DNA of 64,000 nucleotides from Avena insularis. Lineage: Eukaryota; Streptophyta; Magnoliopsida; Poales; Poaceae. The stretch spans positions 93,975,285 to 94,039,284 of the forward strand of contig CM042694.1 of NCBI GenBank assembly GCA_023614405.1, read 5' to 3'. Position numbers and translations under genes: made by a program. Shown here in pieces: positions 24,765 through 35,271 of this stretch (positions are counted from its first letter, which is position 1; every line of letters begins with the position of its first letter). The notes under the pieces are model-generated. The model made no database searches. It worked only from the letters and a program-made list of their open reading frames with translations, and was not told the origin of the DNA.

Positions 24765-25388
24765 CAAGGAACAAATGCTCCAAATTTCAACAAGAAAGAT
24801 GGGATGAGCAAGGAGATCGAAGAAATCAAGAGCAAGCACAGAAAGAACGCGATTTTGAGCTATGAACTGGAGCTTACTCGGGAGAGAGAAGAAAGTGGCA
24901 GGTGAGAGAGGTAGTGGGGGGCCAGGGGTGGCCCACACTAGGGCATGGCTCCACCGAGGGCTGGCCACGCCACCACATGGTGTGCCTGCCTGGTGGGCCC
25001 CCCTGGTACCTACCAGGTACTCCTCTGCCTCTTTTTTCACGTAAAAATTTAATATAAATTTTCTGGAATTTTTTGAGACACTTTATTTTTGGGCATTTTT
25101 CAGAAATAGAAGAATGATTTTTCTGACAAACAGATTTTTTTTTCTTTTGGAAACAAGATGCAAGGACAAAACAAGGCTAGAACTACAGAAGTTCTAACAT
25201 GCAAGCAACTAACAACAAAAAGAAAACTAAACGAAAGCAAAAACTAAAATGCAAAGGATAGAAATAAACTGAGATAATCATAATGAAAACATTGTTTTGT
25301 TCAATGAAATCCTTTTGTTAGCAAGGTTGATCAAGTCTTGCTACCAAAACAATTGCATATGAGACAAAACTTTGTACTCCACTAATGA
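24765..25388 (-). other. Spacer between gag-protease and accessory gene, minus copy
   Basis: It contains a GC-rich segment (about 24,900-25,030) with self-complementary GGTACC/CACCATGTGGTGG runs, then AT-rich sequence up to the gag-protease stop. It is collinear with 33,306-33,930. No ORF is supported. It may be an untranslated leader for the accessory gene. Confidence 0.5.
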
Positions 25389-26157
25389 TTATGTTACCTC
25401 AACCTTGATAGCAATGGTCCCAATCATAATAGTTTTAAATTTTTCTCTTGGTATGGGACAATATATTTCTCCAACTTGAATGCCTTCAACATGTTCAATT
25501 GAATTCAAACCAAAGGTCCTTTCAATCTTCTTGGGGAAATAGATAGTATGTTCCTTGTCATTAACATTGAAGGTCACCTTTCCTTGATTACAATGAATAA
25601 CAGCTCCCGCAGTATTAAGAAAAGGTCTCCCAAGAATAATAGACATATTATCATCTTCAGGCATTTCAAGCACAACAAAATCAGTTAATATCAAGCAATT
25701 GTGAGCCACCTGAACATGTACATCCTCACATATACCCACAGGAATAGTGGTAGATTTATCAGCCATTTGCAAAGATATATCAGTTGGTATCAATTTTTCA
25801 AGCTGAAGCCTCTTATAGAGAGAGAAAGGCATAACACTAACTCCAGCTCCCAAATCACACAAAGCAGTTCTAACATAACTGTTATAAATAGAGCAAGGGA
25901 TAGTTGGAATCCCTAGGTCTCCGAGCTTCTTAGGAACCTTACCATTGAAAGAATAATTAGCAAGCAAAGTAGAGATTTCTTCATTAGGGATCTTCCTTTT
26001 GTTCGAGACAATGTCCTTCATATATTTTGAGTAAGGAGGCAATTTAATAGCATCAGTAAAAGGAATTTGCAAGAATAAAGGTTTCATCCAGTCACAAAAC
26101 TTATTATAGTGTTCATCTTCCTTTGACTTGTGTTTCTTATCAGGGAAAGGCATAGGT

Positions 26158-26162
26158 TTTTG
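26158..26162. repeat. Target-site duplication TTTTG, left copy
   Basis: TTTTG is repeated at 27,822-27,826, directly flanking the solo LTR. Confidence 0.85.
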
Positions 26163-27821
26163 TGTTGGGTCCGCAACATAGAAAACAAAAATTTTCCTAC
26201 GGTGTGAACTACACGCCAAGATCTATCTATTAGGTACAAAGCAATGGGTGGACGTACATCCAAGGAGAACTTACCCTCATAGACAACGAGCTTTGTTAAC
26301 GAGTAGGAACTCGTGGTTGATGTAGTCGTACACTTGCCGATCTCAAGATCGTGAGGAAGTCCGAGCGCCACAACTCAGCAACGCATCCGCACTCGCACAC
26401 ACGTTCAAGCCACCGGACAACCTCCACCTCCTCACTCCAGCGATCCAATGAAGCAAACTCCTTCCTGCATTTAAATGCCACCGGGAACATGTATCTCGCT
26501 AATCCGCGACCATGGGGGAATAATTCTACAGGGGGAGAGAGATCCTTCACAAGGAGGTGTGTGGATGAAGGAGGGAATGGGTGGCCTTTTATAGGAGGAG
26601 GGGGGGGGTGCCCCCTCTCTCCATGGCCGGCGCATGGGGGGGTGACCCCTCACCTCCCCCATTCATGTGGTGGTAACCCGTCCACATTAAAATGCCTCTT
26701 CACATTCCCTTTTAAAGTCTCCACTTTAAATGCATTGAATTTCTCCAAATTTAATGCTCTCTCATTTAATAAAACTCTTTTTATTAAATTTATTCAGAAT
26801 TTTGTTAATTAATTCAATTAACAAACATTCACATATAGACCCTTGCAACATTTCAATATCACATGCAGAACCACCTTCTGCAATTTCACCCGAAACAATT
26901 TCTGGTTTCTATTGAAACAATTCCTGCGCTTTGTAATTCTTTCGTCTGAAACATATGTGCTCCAAAATGGTGTCCGGTAACTCTTAAGTGTGCCACCCTA
27001 CGGTTCGCGAATAATGCAGACATGATCGAGACCCTTCTCCGATCAATAATCAGCAGCGGGACCTGGAGATCCGTACTGACTCCTACACATTCAACGATGA
27101 CTCCTGTGATCGTGAGAACCTTTAACGCTTGTAACTAAATCCCTTTGTCTCTCGATATATTACATGTCTGAGATTCGATCATCGGTATCTCCATACCTAG
27201 TTTGATCTCATTACCGACATGCACTCTTTTTTCGTTCCCGTGATATAACATTCTAGTGATCACATCACTTGCTTGCAAGCTATCTCAATGTTATATCACC
27301 GAGAGGGCCCAGAGTATATCTATCCGTCATCTGGATTGACAAATTCCACTCTTGATCCATGAGCCTCAACATAACACCTTCGTAGTACTGAACCCATCTT
27401 TATAGTCACCCTGTTACGATGTGACGTTTGATGTTATCAAGATACTCTTCCGGTGTTAGCAATTAACATGGTCTCATGGTCTAAGGATAAAGATTACTTC
27501 GTATGATGTTATAGCAATATAAACATAATGACTTGATCATAATGCTATACTTCGGATGAATGTTCATCACATCATTCCAACAATGGTGTGACCTTGTTAT
27601 TAACAACATCCAATGTCCATGATCAGGAAACATTGATCATCATGTTAATCAACAAGCTAGTTTATAAGAGAGGCATGACTAGGAACCCTTTTTGTTTATT
27701 AAACACACATGTATTGATGTTTCCGATCAATACAATTCTAGCATGTAAAATAAACATCTATCATATATAAGGAATATATAATAACAACTTTATGATTGCC
27801 TCTCAGGGCATATTTCCTTCA
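26163..27821 (-). mobile_element. Solo copia LTR (1,659 bp) in gag-protease
   Basis: The ends TGTTGGGTCCGC and GGCATATTTCCTTCA, with flanking TTTTG duplications, define a clean solo LTR. The sequence is collinear with the LTR at 13,333 but clearly diverged from it, so it belongs to the same or a sister family. Removing it restores the reading frame of the host gag-protease. Solo LTRs arise by recombination between the two LTRs of a full element. The TATA box is at about 26,584-26,594 on the minus strand. Confidence 0.9.
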
Positions 27822-27826
27822 TTTTG
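27822..27826. repeat. Target-site duplication TTTTG, right copy
   Basis: It matches 26,158-26,162. Confidence 0.85.
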
Positions 27827-29789
27827 GACCCAAGGTTCTCTTTCACTACCATGTTTCTTAGCAATAAAATCTTCTTTAGTGTATTTAGTAGTCTTAGTGT
27901 GGTTTTCAGGTTCTTCTTCAACTTTCTCTTCATTACGAACTTCATTTTCTTCATTACCACTTTTAGTTTCAGCATCAGAGATAGATATACTATTAGGATC
28001 TATAGCAGGTTCAGAGGGTTCTACAACAGTTTTTTGTTTCTTTTTCCTTTTCTTATGAGTAGAACCACTATTTTCAGCTTGTTGAGAATCCTGCTCAATT
28101 CTTTTGGGATGCCCCTCAGGATATAGAGGATCCTGGGTAGAAGCTCCACTTCTAGTCCTAATTTCATAAGCATGTTTTTCTTTAGCAGCATTAACTAGCA
28201 AGTCGTTTTGCACTTTAACGAGTTGATCTATTTGAGTTTGAACCATTTGAAAGTGTTTAACAATCATTTTAACATCATTGGAGGTTCTTTCCATAATATC
28301 TTTCAACTCTACAATAGCTCTAGTGTTTTCCATTAGATGATTTTGCACCCTTTTATTAAAGTTATCTTGCTTAACAATAAAGATATCAGATTCTTCTAAG
28401 CATTGATCAGGAGGTTTAGCGTAAGGGATATCACCTTCATCAAAGTGTTGGAGAGAGTGTACCTCAATAGTGGATGAGTAGGGAATATGCTTACATAATT
28501 CTTCTATAGGAGGTAAATTCTTGACATCTACAGCTTTAATTCCCTTCTCCTTAAGACATTTATTAGCTTCCTTCATCACATCATCATTTAATTCAATAAC
28601 TCCCCTCTTCTTTGATGTTGGAATAGGCACAGGAATAGATGGTTCAGGTACAATTACTTTAGGTATAGCTTGTTTAGGAGCAGTCCAATCTTCATAATTC
28701 TTGCTTATTTTAGCCATTAATTCCTCAGCTTCCTTTGGAGTCCTATTCCTGAAAACACAATCAGCACAACTATCTAGGTATGTCCTAGATTCCTCGGTTA
28801 GTCCATTATAAAATATATCAAGAAGCTCATTCTTAGGTAATGGACTTCCAGCCTGTGCATGAATCAAAGCACAAAACCTTGCCCAAGATTCGGGTAATAC
28901 CTCTTTTTCTCCATGTTTAAAATCAAAAAGTTCCTGCAAAATAACATGTCTAGCACTGGGAGGAAAATATTTCTGCAGGAAAGTACTAATCAAGCACTCA
29001 CGGCTATCAATAGATCCAGGAGGTAAATTACTAAACCAAGTTTTAGCTTCTGCTTTCAGTGAAAAAGGGAAAATCTTAGCAACAAAGTAAGTACACATCT
29101 TAATATCATCAAAAAACAAGCCACTCATGGTAGAAAGTTCATTCATATGTGCTACCGGACTTTCATTCTTAGTCCCACAAAAAGGTTCTTTCTCGACAAT
29201 AGCTACGTAAGATAGATCGAGACAGAAATCATAATCTTCATCTATAATGTTTGTGGGAGAAGCAACAAACTTAGCATCAAGAGACAATTTGGGTCTAATA
29301 GTACGCCTCTCAAGGAGACTCTTAGCAGCGCTCCTATCATGGGTGTTCTTACGTTCTTTAATAAACTCATTGGTCATTTCAACATAATCTTGTTCAATAT
29401 CATAACTCTCACTAGACTCAGGTGAGCTAACAGGTGTGGTAGTGTCTTCATTAGGAGTTTCGGTATTTCCAGCTATAGTTCTAGCAATCGTAGCATCTAG
29501 GAAAGGACCTAATGAACCACTCTTATCAAGCACCGTAGAAGCAGCATCATAAGCATCAGAAGTTTTAGATTCAGCAGTAGTAGCAGTGTGTGTAGCATGT
29601 GTATGTGGTGGTGTAACGAGCTTACTTATAACTGATGGTGAATCAAGAACAGCAGAGGTGTTCAGAACCGTACCTCTTCTTGTAGTGGATGGTAAAATAG
29701 GAAACTTTCTATCATGAGACTTACCCATGATGGATGGATAACAGCGAACAATAGAGAATCCAAGTGAACTTGATAAATAAAGCTATGCT

Positions 29790-29806
29790 CCCCGGCAACG
29801 GCGCTA
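29790..29806 (-). other. Primer-binding site, tRNA-Asp type, minus-strand gypsy copy
   Basis: The minus strand reads TAGCGCCGTTGCCGGGG, 14 bases after the LTR end. Athila-lineage elements prime from tRNA-Asp with TGGCGCCGTTGCCGGGGA, and this copy has one change near the 5' end. Confidence 0.75.
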
Positions 29807-29820
29807 GAAAATAGTCTTGA

Positions 29821-31146
29821 TGACCCACAAGTATAGGGGGTGTATCACAGTATTTTTGAGGGAAGTGAAACCCAATTTATTGATTCGACACAAGGGGAGC
29901 CAAAGAATATTTATCAGCCTTAACAACTGAGTTGTCAATTCAGCTACACCTAGAAACAATCTTGCTCACAGCAGTTTATCAGTAACAACAGTTTTGTAGT
30001 AGGAATATAAAGTAACAACAGTAGTAAAGCAAAGTCAGTAGTAACAAAAGCAGTAACAGTGGGATTCGAGTGCGGTATGCATAGGGATGGATGGACGGGC
30101 GTTGCATGGAGAAGACAATTCACATAATAATCAGAACATAGGGCAATTGCAGATAAATAAGATAAAGTACCCAAGTACTAGACAATCCTAGGCATGAGTT
30201 CCATATATAGTCGTACGTGCTCGCAATGAGAACTTGCACAACATCTTTTGTCCTGCTAGCCCATTTGCAGCGGGGCCTCTAGGGAACTACTGGCAATTAA
30301 GGTGCTCCTTTTAATAGAGCACCGGAGCAAAGCATTAACACTCCATGAACACATGTGATCCTCACATCAAAGCCTTTTCCTTCCGATTACCCCGATTTCT
30401 GTCACTTCGGGGCCATAGGTTCCGGAAAACAACGTGTGTATACAACTTGTAGATAAGACCAAGAATAATACTATCATAATGAATCAATAATAAGTTCAGA
30501 TCTGAAATCATGGCACTCGGGCCCTAGTGACAAGCATTAAGCACAACAAGTCGCAACAAAGTCATAAAGCACTAATAAAGATACTAGGCACCATGCCCTA
30601 ACAATCTGATGCCATTACATGAACGATCTCATCCAATCCCTACCATCCCCATAGCCTACAGCGGGGGACTACTCACTCATAGATGGGGGAAACATGGATG
30701 GTTGATCGAGAAGCGATGGTGATGATGATGGCGATGATCTCCTCCAATTCCCCGTGGCAGGTGCCGTAACGAGTTTCGTCTTGTTTCATGGAATTGGTGG
30801 TGGCGGAGCGGAACTCCTTCTAGAAAACGTCGACCCTCAAGTTTTTAGGTCGAAGGATCCTTATATGCGAAGAGAGAGGGGGTGCTGGGGGCCCACACCA
30901 CCTTGGCGCCTCTGGCCTGGCCACCAGTGGTGTGGCCACCCCTGGCCTCTCCGCCTTTGTATTCGCTCCTGAGTCTTGGTGAAATAGGATTTTTGGCATA
31001 TTTTCCGGGATTTTTCCTGATAGTTGATTTTCTGCACAAAAAGTAGACACCAAGGCAATTCTGCTGAAAACAGCGTCAGTCCGCATTAGTTGCATCCAAA
31101 TCACACAAGTATAGAGGAGAAACAATAGCAAAAGTGTTCGGGAAAG
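29821..31146 (-). mobile_element. Gypsy 5' LTR of the minus-strand copy, truncated by about 22 bp
   Basis: It is collinear with the left LTR from TGACCCACAAG onward. Similarity ends at GTTCGGGAAAG (31,146), so the outermost TGATACGTCCAAAACGTATCTA is missing. Plus-strand gag sequence begins within five bases. It also carries small internal deletions around 30,770-30,960 relative to the other two LTRs. Confidence 0.8.
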
Positions 31147-31147
31147 A

Positions 31148-33305
31148 AGAGGTAGCTATTGTCGAGGAAGAACCTTTTTGTGGGACTAAGAATGAAAGTG
31201 CGGTAGCACATATGAATGAACTTTCTACCATGACTGGCTTGTTTTCTGATGATATTAAGATGCGTACTTACTTTGTTGCTAAGATTTTCCCTTTTTCACT
31301 GAAAGGAGAAGCTAAAACTTGGTTTAGTAATTTACCTCCTGGATCTATTGATAGCCCTGAGTGCTTGATTAGTACTTTCCTGCAGAAATATTTTCCTCCC
31401 AGTGCTAGACATGCTATTTTGCATGAACTTTTTGATTTTAAACAGGGAGAAAAAGAGGTATTGCCTGAATCTTGGGCAAGGTTTTGTGCTTTGATTCATG
31501 CACAGGCTGGAAGTCCTTTACCTAAGAATGAGCTTCTTGAAATATTTTATAATGGACTAACCGGAGAATCTAGGACATACCTAGATAGTTGTGCTGATTG
31601 TGTTTTTAGGAATAGGACTCCAAAGGAAGCTGAGGAATTAATGGCTAAAATAAGCAAGAATTATGAAGATTGGACTCCTCCTAAACAAGCTATACCTGAA
31701 GTAATTATACCTGAACCATCTATTCCTGTGCCTATTCCAACATCAAAGAAGAGGGGAGTTATTGAATTAAATGATGAAGTGATGAAGGAAGCTAAGAAAT
31801 GTCTTAAGGAGAAGGGAATTAATGCTGCAGATGTCAAGAATTTACCTCCTATAGAAGAATTATGTAAGCCTATTCCCTACTCATCCACTATTGAGGTACA
31901 CTCTCTCCAACACTTCGATGAAGGTGATATCCCTTACTCTAAACCTCCTGATCAATGCTTAGCAGAATTCGATATCTTTATTGTTAAGCAAGATAACTTT
32001 AATAAAAGGGTGCAAAATCATCTAATGGAAAACACTAGAGCTATTGTAGAGTTGAAAGATATTGTGGAAAGAACCTCCAATGATGTTAAAATGATTGTTA
32101 AACACTTTCAAATGGTTCAAACTCAAAGAGATCAACTCGTTAAAGTGCAAAATGACTTGCTAGTTAATGCTGCTAAAGAAGAACATGCTTATGAAATTAG
32201 GACTAGAAGTGGAGTTGCTACCCAGGATCCTCTATATCCTGAGGGGCATCCCAAAAGAATTGCGCAGGATTCTCAACAAGCTGAAAATAGTAGTTCTACT
32301 CGTAAGAAAAGGAAAAAGAAACATAAAACTGTTGTAGAAGCCTATGAACCTGCTATAGATCCTAATAGTATATCTATCTCTGATGCTGAAACTGAAAGTG
32401 GTAATGAAGAAAATGAAGTGCCTAATGAAGAAAAAGTTGAAGAAGAACCTGAAAACCACAGTAAGAATACTAAATACACTAAAGAAGATTTTATTGCTAA
32501 GAAACATGGTATTGAAAGAGAACCTTGGGTCCAAAAGCCTATGCCTTTCCCTGATAAGAAACACAAGTCAAAGGAAGATGAACACTATAATAAGTTTTGT
32601 GAGTGGATGAAGCCTGTATTCTTGCAAATTCCTTTGATTGATGCTATTAAACTGCCTCCTTACTCAAAGTATATGAAGGACATTGTCTCGAACAAAAGGA
32701 AGATCCCTAATGAAGAAATCTCTACTTTGCTTGCTAATTATTCTTTCAATGGTAAGGTTCCTAAGAAGCTTGGAGACCCAGGGATTCCAACTATCCCTTG
32801 CTCTATTAAGAACAGTTATGTTAGAACTGCTTTGTGTGATTTGGGAGCTGTAGTTAGTGTTATGACTTTCTCTCTCTATAAGAGGCTTCAGCTTGAAAAA
32901 TTGATACCAACTGATATATCTTTGCAAATGGCTGATAAATCTACCACTATTCCTGTGGGTATATGTGAGGATGTACCTGTTTAAGTGGCTCACAATTTCT
33001 TGATACTAACTAATTTTGTTGTGCTTGAAATGCTTGAAGATGATAATATGTCTATTATTCTTGGGAGACCTTTTCTTAATACTACAGGAGCTGTTCTTAA
33101 TTGTAATCAAGGAAAGGTGACCTTCAATGTTAATGACAAGGAACATACTGTCTATTTCCCCAAGAAGATCGAAAGGACTTATGGTCTGAATTCAATTGAA
33201 CATGTTGAAGGCATTCAAGTTGGAGAAATATATTGTCCCATACCAAGAGAAAAAATTGAAACTATTATGATTGGGACCATTGCTATCAAGGTTAAGGTAA
33301 CATAA
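31148..33305 (+). pseudogene. gag-protease of the plus-strand gypsy copy, 5' truncated, one stop
   Basis: The frame opens in mid-gag with VAIVEEEPFCGTKNES, equivalent to about residue 184 of the minus copy. It includes the gag core, the acidic/lysine-rich linker and the protease. In the protease the active-site region at about 32,838 reads CDLGAVVSV. A TAA at 32,982-32,984 interrupts it where the minus copy has CAG. The remainder (32,985-33,305) contains IILGRPFLNT and ends like the minus copy. The apparent ATG at 31,134 lies in LTR sequence across the junction and is not a real start. No RT or integrase follows. Confidence 0.75.
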
Positions 33306-33930
33306 TCATTTGTGGAGTACAAAGTTTTGTCTCATATGCAATTGTTTTGGTAGCAAGACTTGATCAACCTTGCTAACAAAAGGATTCCATTGAACAAAAC
33401 AATGTTTTCATTATGATTATCTCTGTTTATTTCTATCTTTTGCTTTTTAGTTTTTGCTCTCGTTTAGTTTTCTTTGTGTTGTTAGTTGCTTGCATGCTAG
33501 AACTTCTATAGTTCTAGCCTTGTTTTGTCTTTGCATCATGTTTCCAAAAGAAAAAAAAATATCTGTCTGTCATAAAAATCATTCTTCTATTTCTGAAAAT
33601 TGCCCAAAAATAAAGTGTCTCGAAAAATTCCGGAAAATTCACATTAAATTTTTACGTGAAAAAAGGGGCAGAGGAGTACCTGGTAGGTACCAGGGGGCCC
33701 ACCAGGAAGGCACACCATGTGGTGGCGTGGCCAGCCCTGGGTGGCGCCATGCCCTGGTGTGGGCCGCCCCTGGCCCCCCACTACCTCTCTCACCTGCCAC
33801 TTTCTTCTCTCTCCTGAGTATGCTCTAGTTCATAGCTCAAAATTGTGTTCTTTCTGTGCTTGCTCTCGATTTCTTCGATCTCCTTGCTCAGCCCATCTTT
33901 CTTGCTGAAATTTGGAGCATTTGTTCCCTG
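33306..33930 (+). other. Spacer between gag-protease and accessory gene, plus copy
   Basis: AT-rich sequence is followed by a GC-rich segment (33,660-33,790) with GGTACCTG/GGTACCAGG and CACCATGTGGTGG self-complementary runs, then a pyrimidine-rich stretch up to a GTATGT donor. It is conserved with 24,765-25,388. The small ORFs in it are not supported. Confidence 0.5.
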
Positions 33931-34150
33931 GTATGTGACTCCTCCCCTTGTCCAAGTAGATTTGTGTTTAGTGGATTATATGTTGAGTATTTTGCTGCTG
34001 TAGGTGACTAGTTATGAGAGCTTGTAAGATTGTTTGATGCTTAGAGATATAGTTTTGATGCATGTTTAGGCCTCTTGCAAGTCCCTATGAGTAGAATCCT
34101 TCATTATATTTACTTTGCAATCACTTGTTTAATAGGTGTTTAAATTTCAG
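33931..34150 (+). other. Candidate intron ahead of the accessory gene, plus copy
   Basis: CTG|GTATGT at 33,931 and TTTCAG ending at 34,150 lie 11 bases before the accessory-gene ATG at 34,161. Both sites are retained in the inverted copy (24,764 and 24,544) despite other divergence. RNA evidence would be needed to confirm splicing. Confidence 0.4.
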
Positions 34151-34160
34151 AATACCAAGC

Positions 34161-35271
34161 ATGAACAACCATACTTTTGGAGAGATATTTGAGAGTGATG
34201 CACCTAGGAGGTCGAGGCCCTCAAGAACAGCCTCTCAAGCTAGGCCATCATACAATGAAGACCTCATTGCAACACGTATTGGTAGTGAAAGGGATGATGG
34301 AGATGCTCACCCATCCTCTTTTCCTTATTTTACTTTCTTGCAAGCTGCAAGTATTCTTAATGATTTCTTGCTACTGATTGAGAGGGTTGGTTTGACCTCT
34401 TATATGCAAGATGAGAGTGCACAATACTCTATGCTCACCAAAACTTTTGTTGAGAGCTTCTCATTTACTAACACACCCTATCAATCTACTGTCTCTTTTA
34501 AAATCTATGATATGCCCTTCACCATGCCTTTGGAGAGATTTTGCAGTATTGTAGGTGTGCGTATGACAGGGACCGTGAAGAAAATTCAAAGGCGACCGCT
34601 GATTTGTTGGAACTTTACCGAGGGGTGACCAATGATGATGACCGCGTAGCGCAGCGCGGAAAGATAAGAAATATCCAACTCCCTGCTCTTAGATACTTTG
34701 CATACTATCTTGCCACTAGTGTTTTGGGTAGGGAGAACACTAGTAATATCTCCAACTATCATTTAGCATTCTTGTTGCCGCGCTTAGCAATGATACTTGG
34801 TACAATCTTGGCTCGCTTATTGCTCGCCGCCTAGCTGCTAGGGGGCCTATCTATGGGGGCATCATTGCATCACGCATAGTCAATGCATTAGGTCTTTCAG
34901 TGGATCCCGATGATGCTATGCTGGCACCACAGAGGCTTGACCTTGTCGCCATGAAAACTCATCACTTTGTCACTGCTACCTCTCATTTGAACAATCTAGT
35001 ATATAGGATGCTTTTCACTGATGGGGATGAAAGGGAGATCCTCTTGCCACAGACTTCTTTGTTTAGTGTTGACAGGAGACCATGGTCGCGCTCCAAGGAG
35101 GAGGTGGACGAGCAGCTTCGCTTGCTGTGTTTCTGCGAGCAGCACCAGGAGGATGTGCCCTCCTATGATTACTCCGCGTATTACGGAGGGACGTACTCGA
35201 GCTCGCACCAGGACGAGGGTACCTCCTCGTCGTACCACGGTGACACTTCATCCTGGCCAGCCTGGGATTGA
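34161..35271 (+). pseudogene. ATHILA ORF1-like accessory gene, plus copy
   Basis: It is homologous to 24,533-23,421, with the same order of blocks: Arg/Ser-rich start, VSFKIYDMPFTMPLERFC, RGKIRNIQLPALRYFAYYLA, GPIYGGIIASR-type segment, acidic end. It has two frameshifts, near 34,595 (KKIQRRP..) and near 34,775 (HLAFLLPR..), where the minus copy is in frame. It lacks the two stops seen in the minus copy, so each copy decayed independently from an intact parent. ATHILA ORF-1 membership is judged from pattern only, and its function is unknown. Confidence 0.6.

Larger units (their letters stand above)
25389..29728 (-). pseudogene. gag-protease of the minus-strand gypsy copy, split by a solo LTR
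   Basis: The 5' exon-like part (29,728-27,827) encodes about 634 residues. A Ser/Thr-rich N-terminus is followed by an Athila-type gag core, with AEAKTWFSNLPPGSIDS near residue 235 and FYNGLTEESRTYLDSC near residue 315, and then a charged C-terminal region. The frame continues after the solo LTR at 26,157 with KPMPFPDKKH and runs through an aspartic protease to the stop at 25,389. The protease D lies near 25,856 in CDLGAGVSV, where relatives have DLGAS. IILGRPFLNT marks its C-terminal part. RT, RNase H and integrase are absent. Apart from the LTR insertion the frame is open, so this copy was probably disrupted recently. Confidence 0.75.

Noticed and set aside
27803..29728. A 641-codon minus-strand ORF considered as a host protein-coding gene
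   Set aside because: Its core is an Athila-type gag, and it lies between a tRNA-Asp-type primer site and a protease. The last residues are encoded by an inserted LTR. It is retrotransposon sequence.
31134..31150. ATG at 31,134 as start of the plus-strand gag-protease
   Set aside because: It lies in the truncated LTR of the inverted copy. The gag homology begins only after the joint, so the apparent start is created by the junction.
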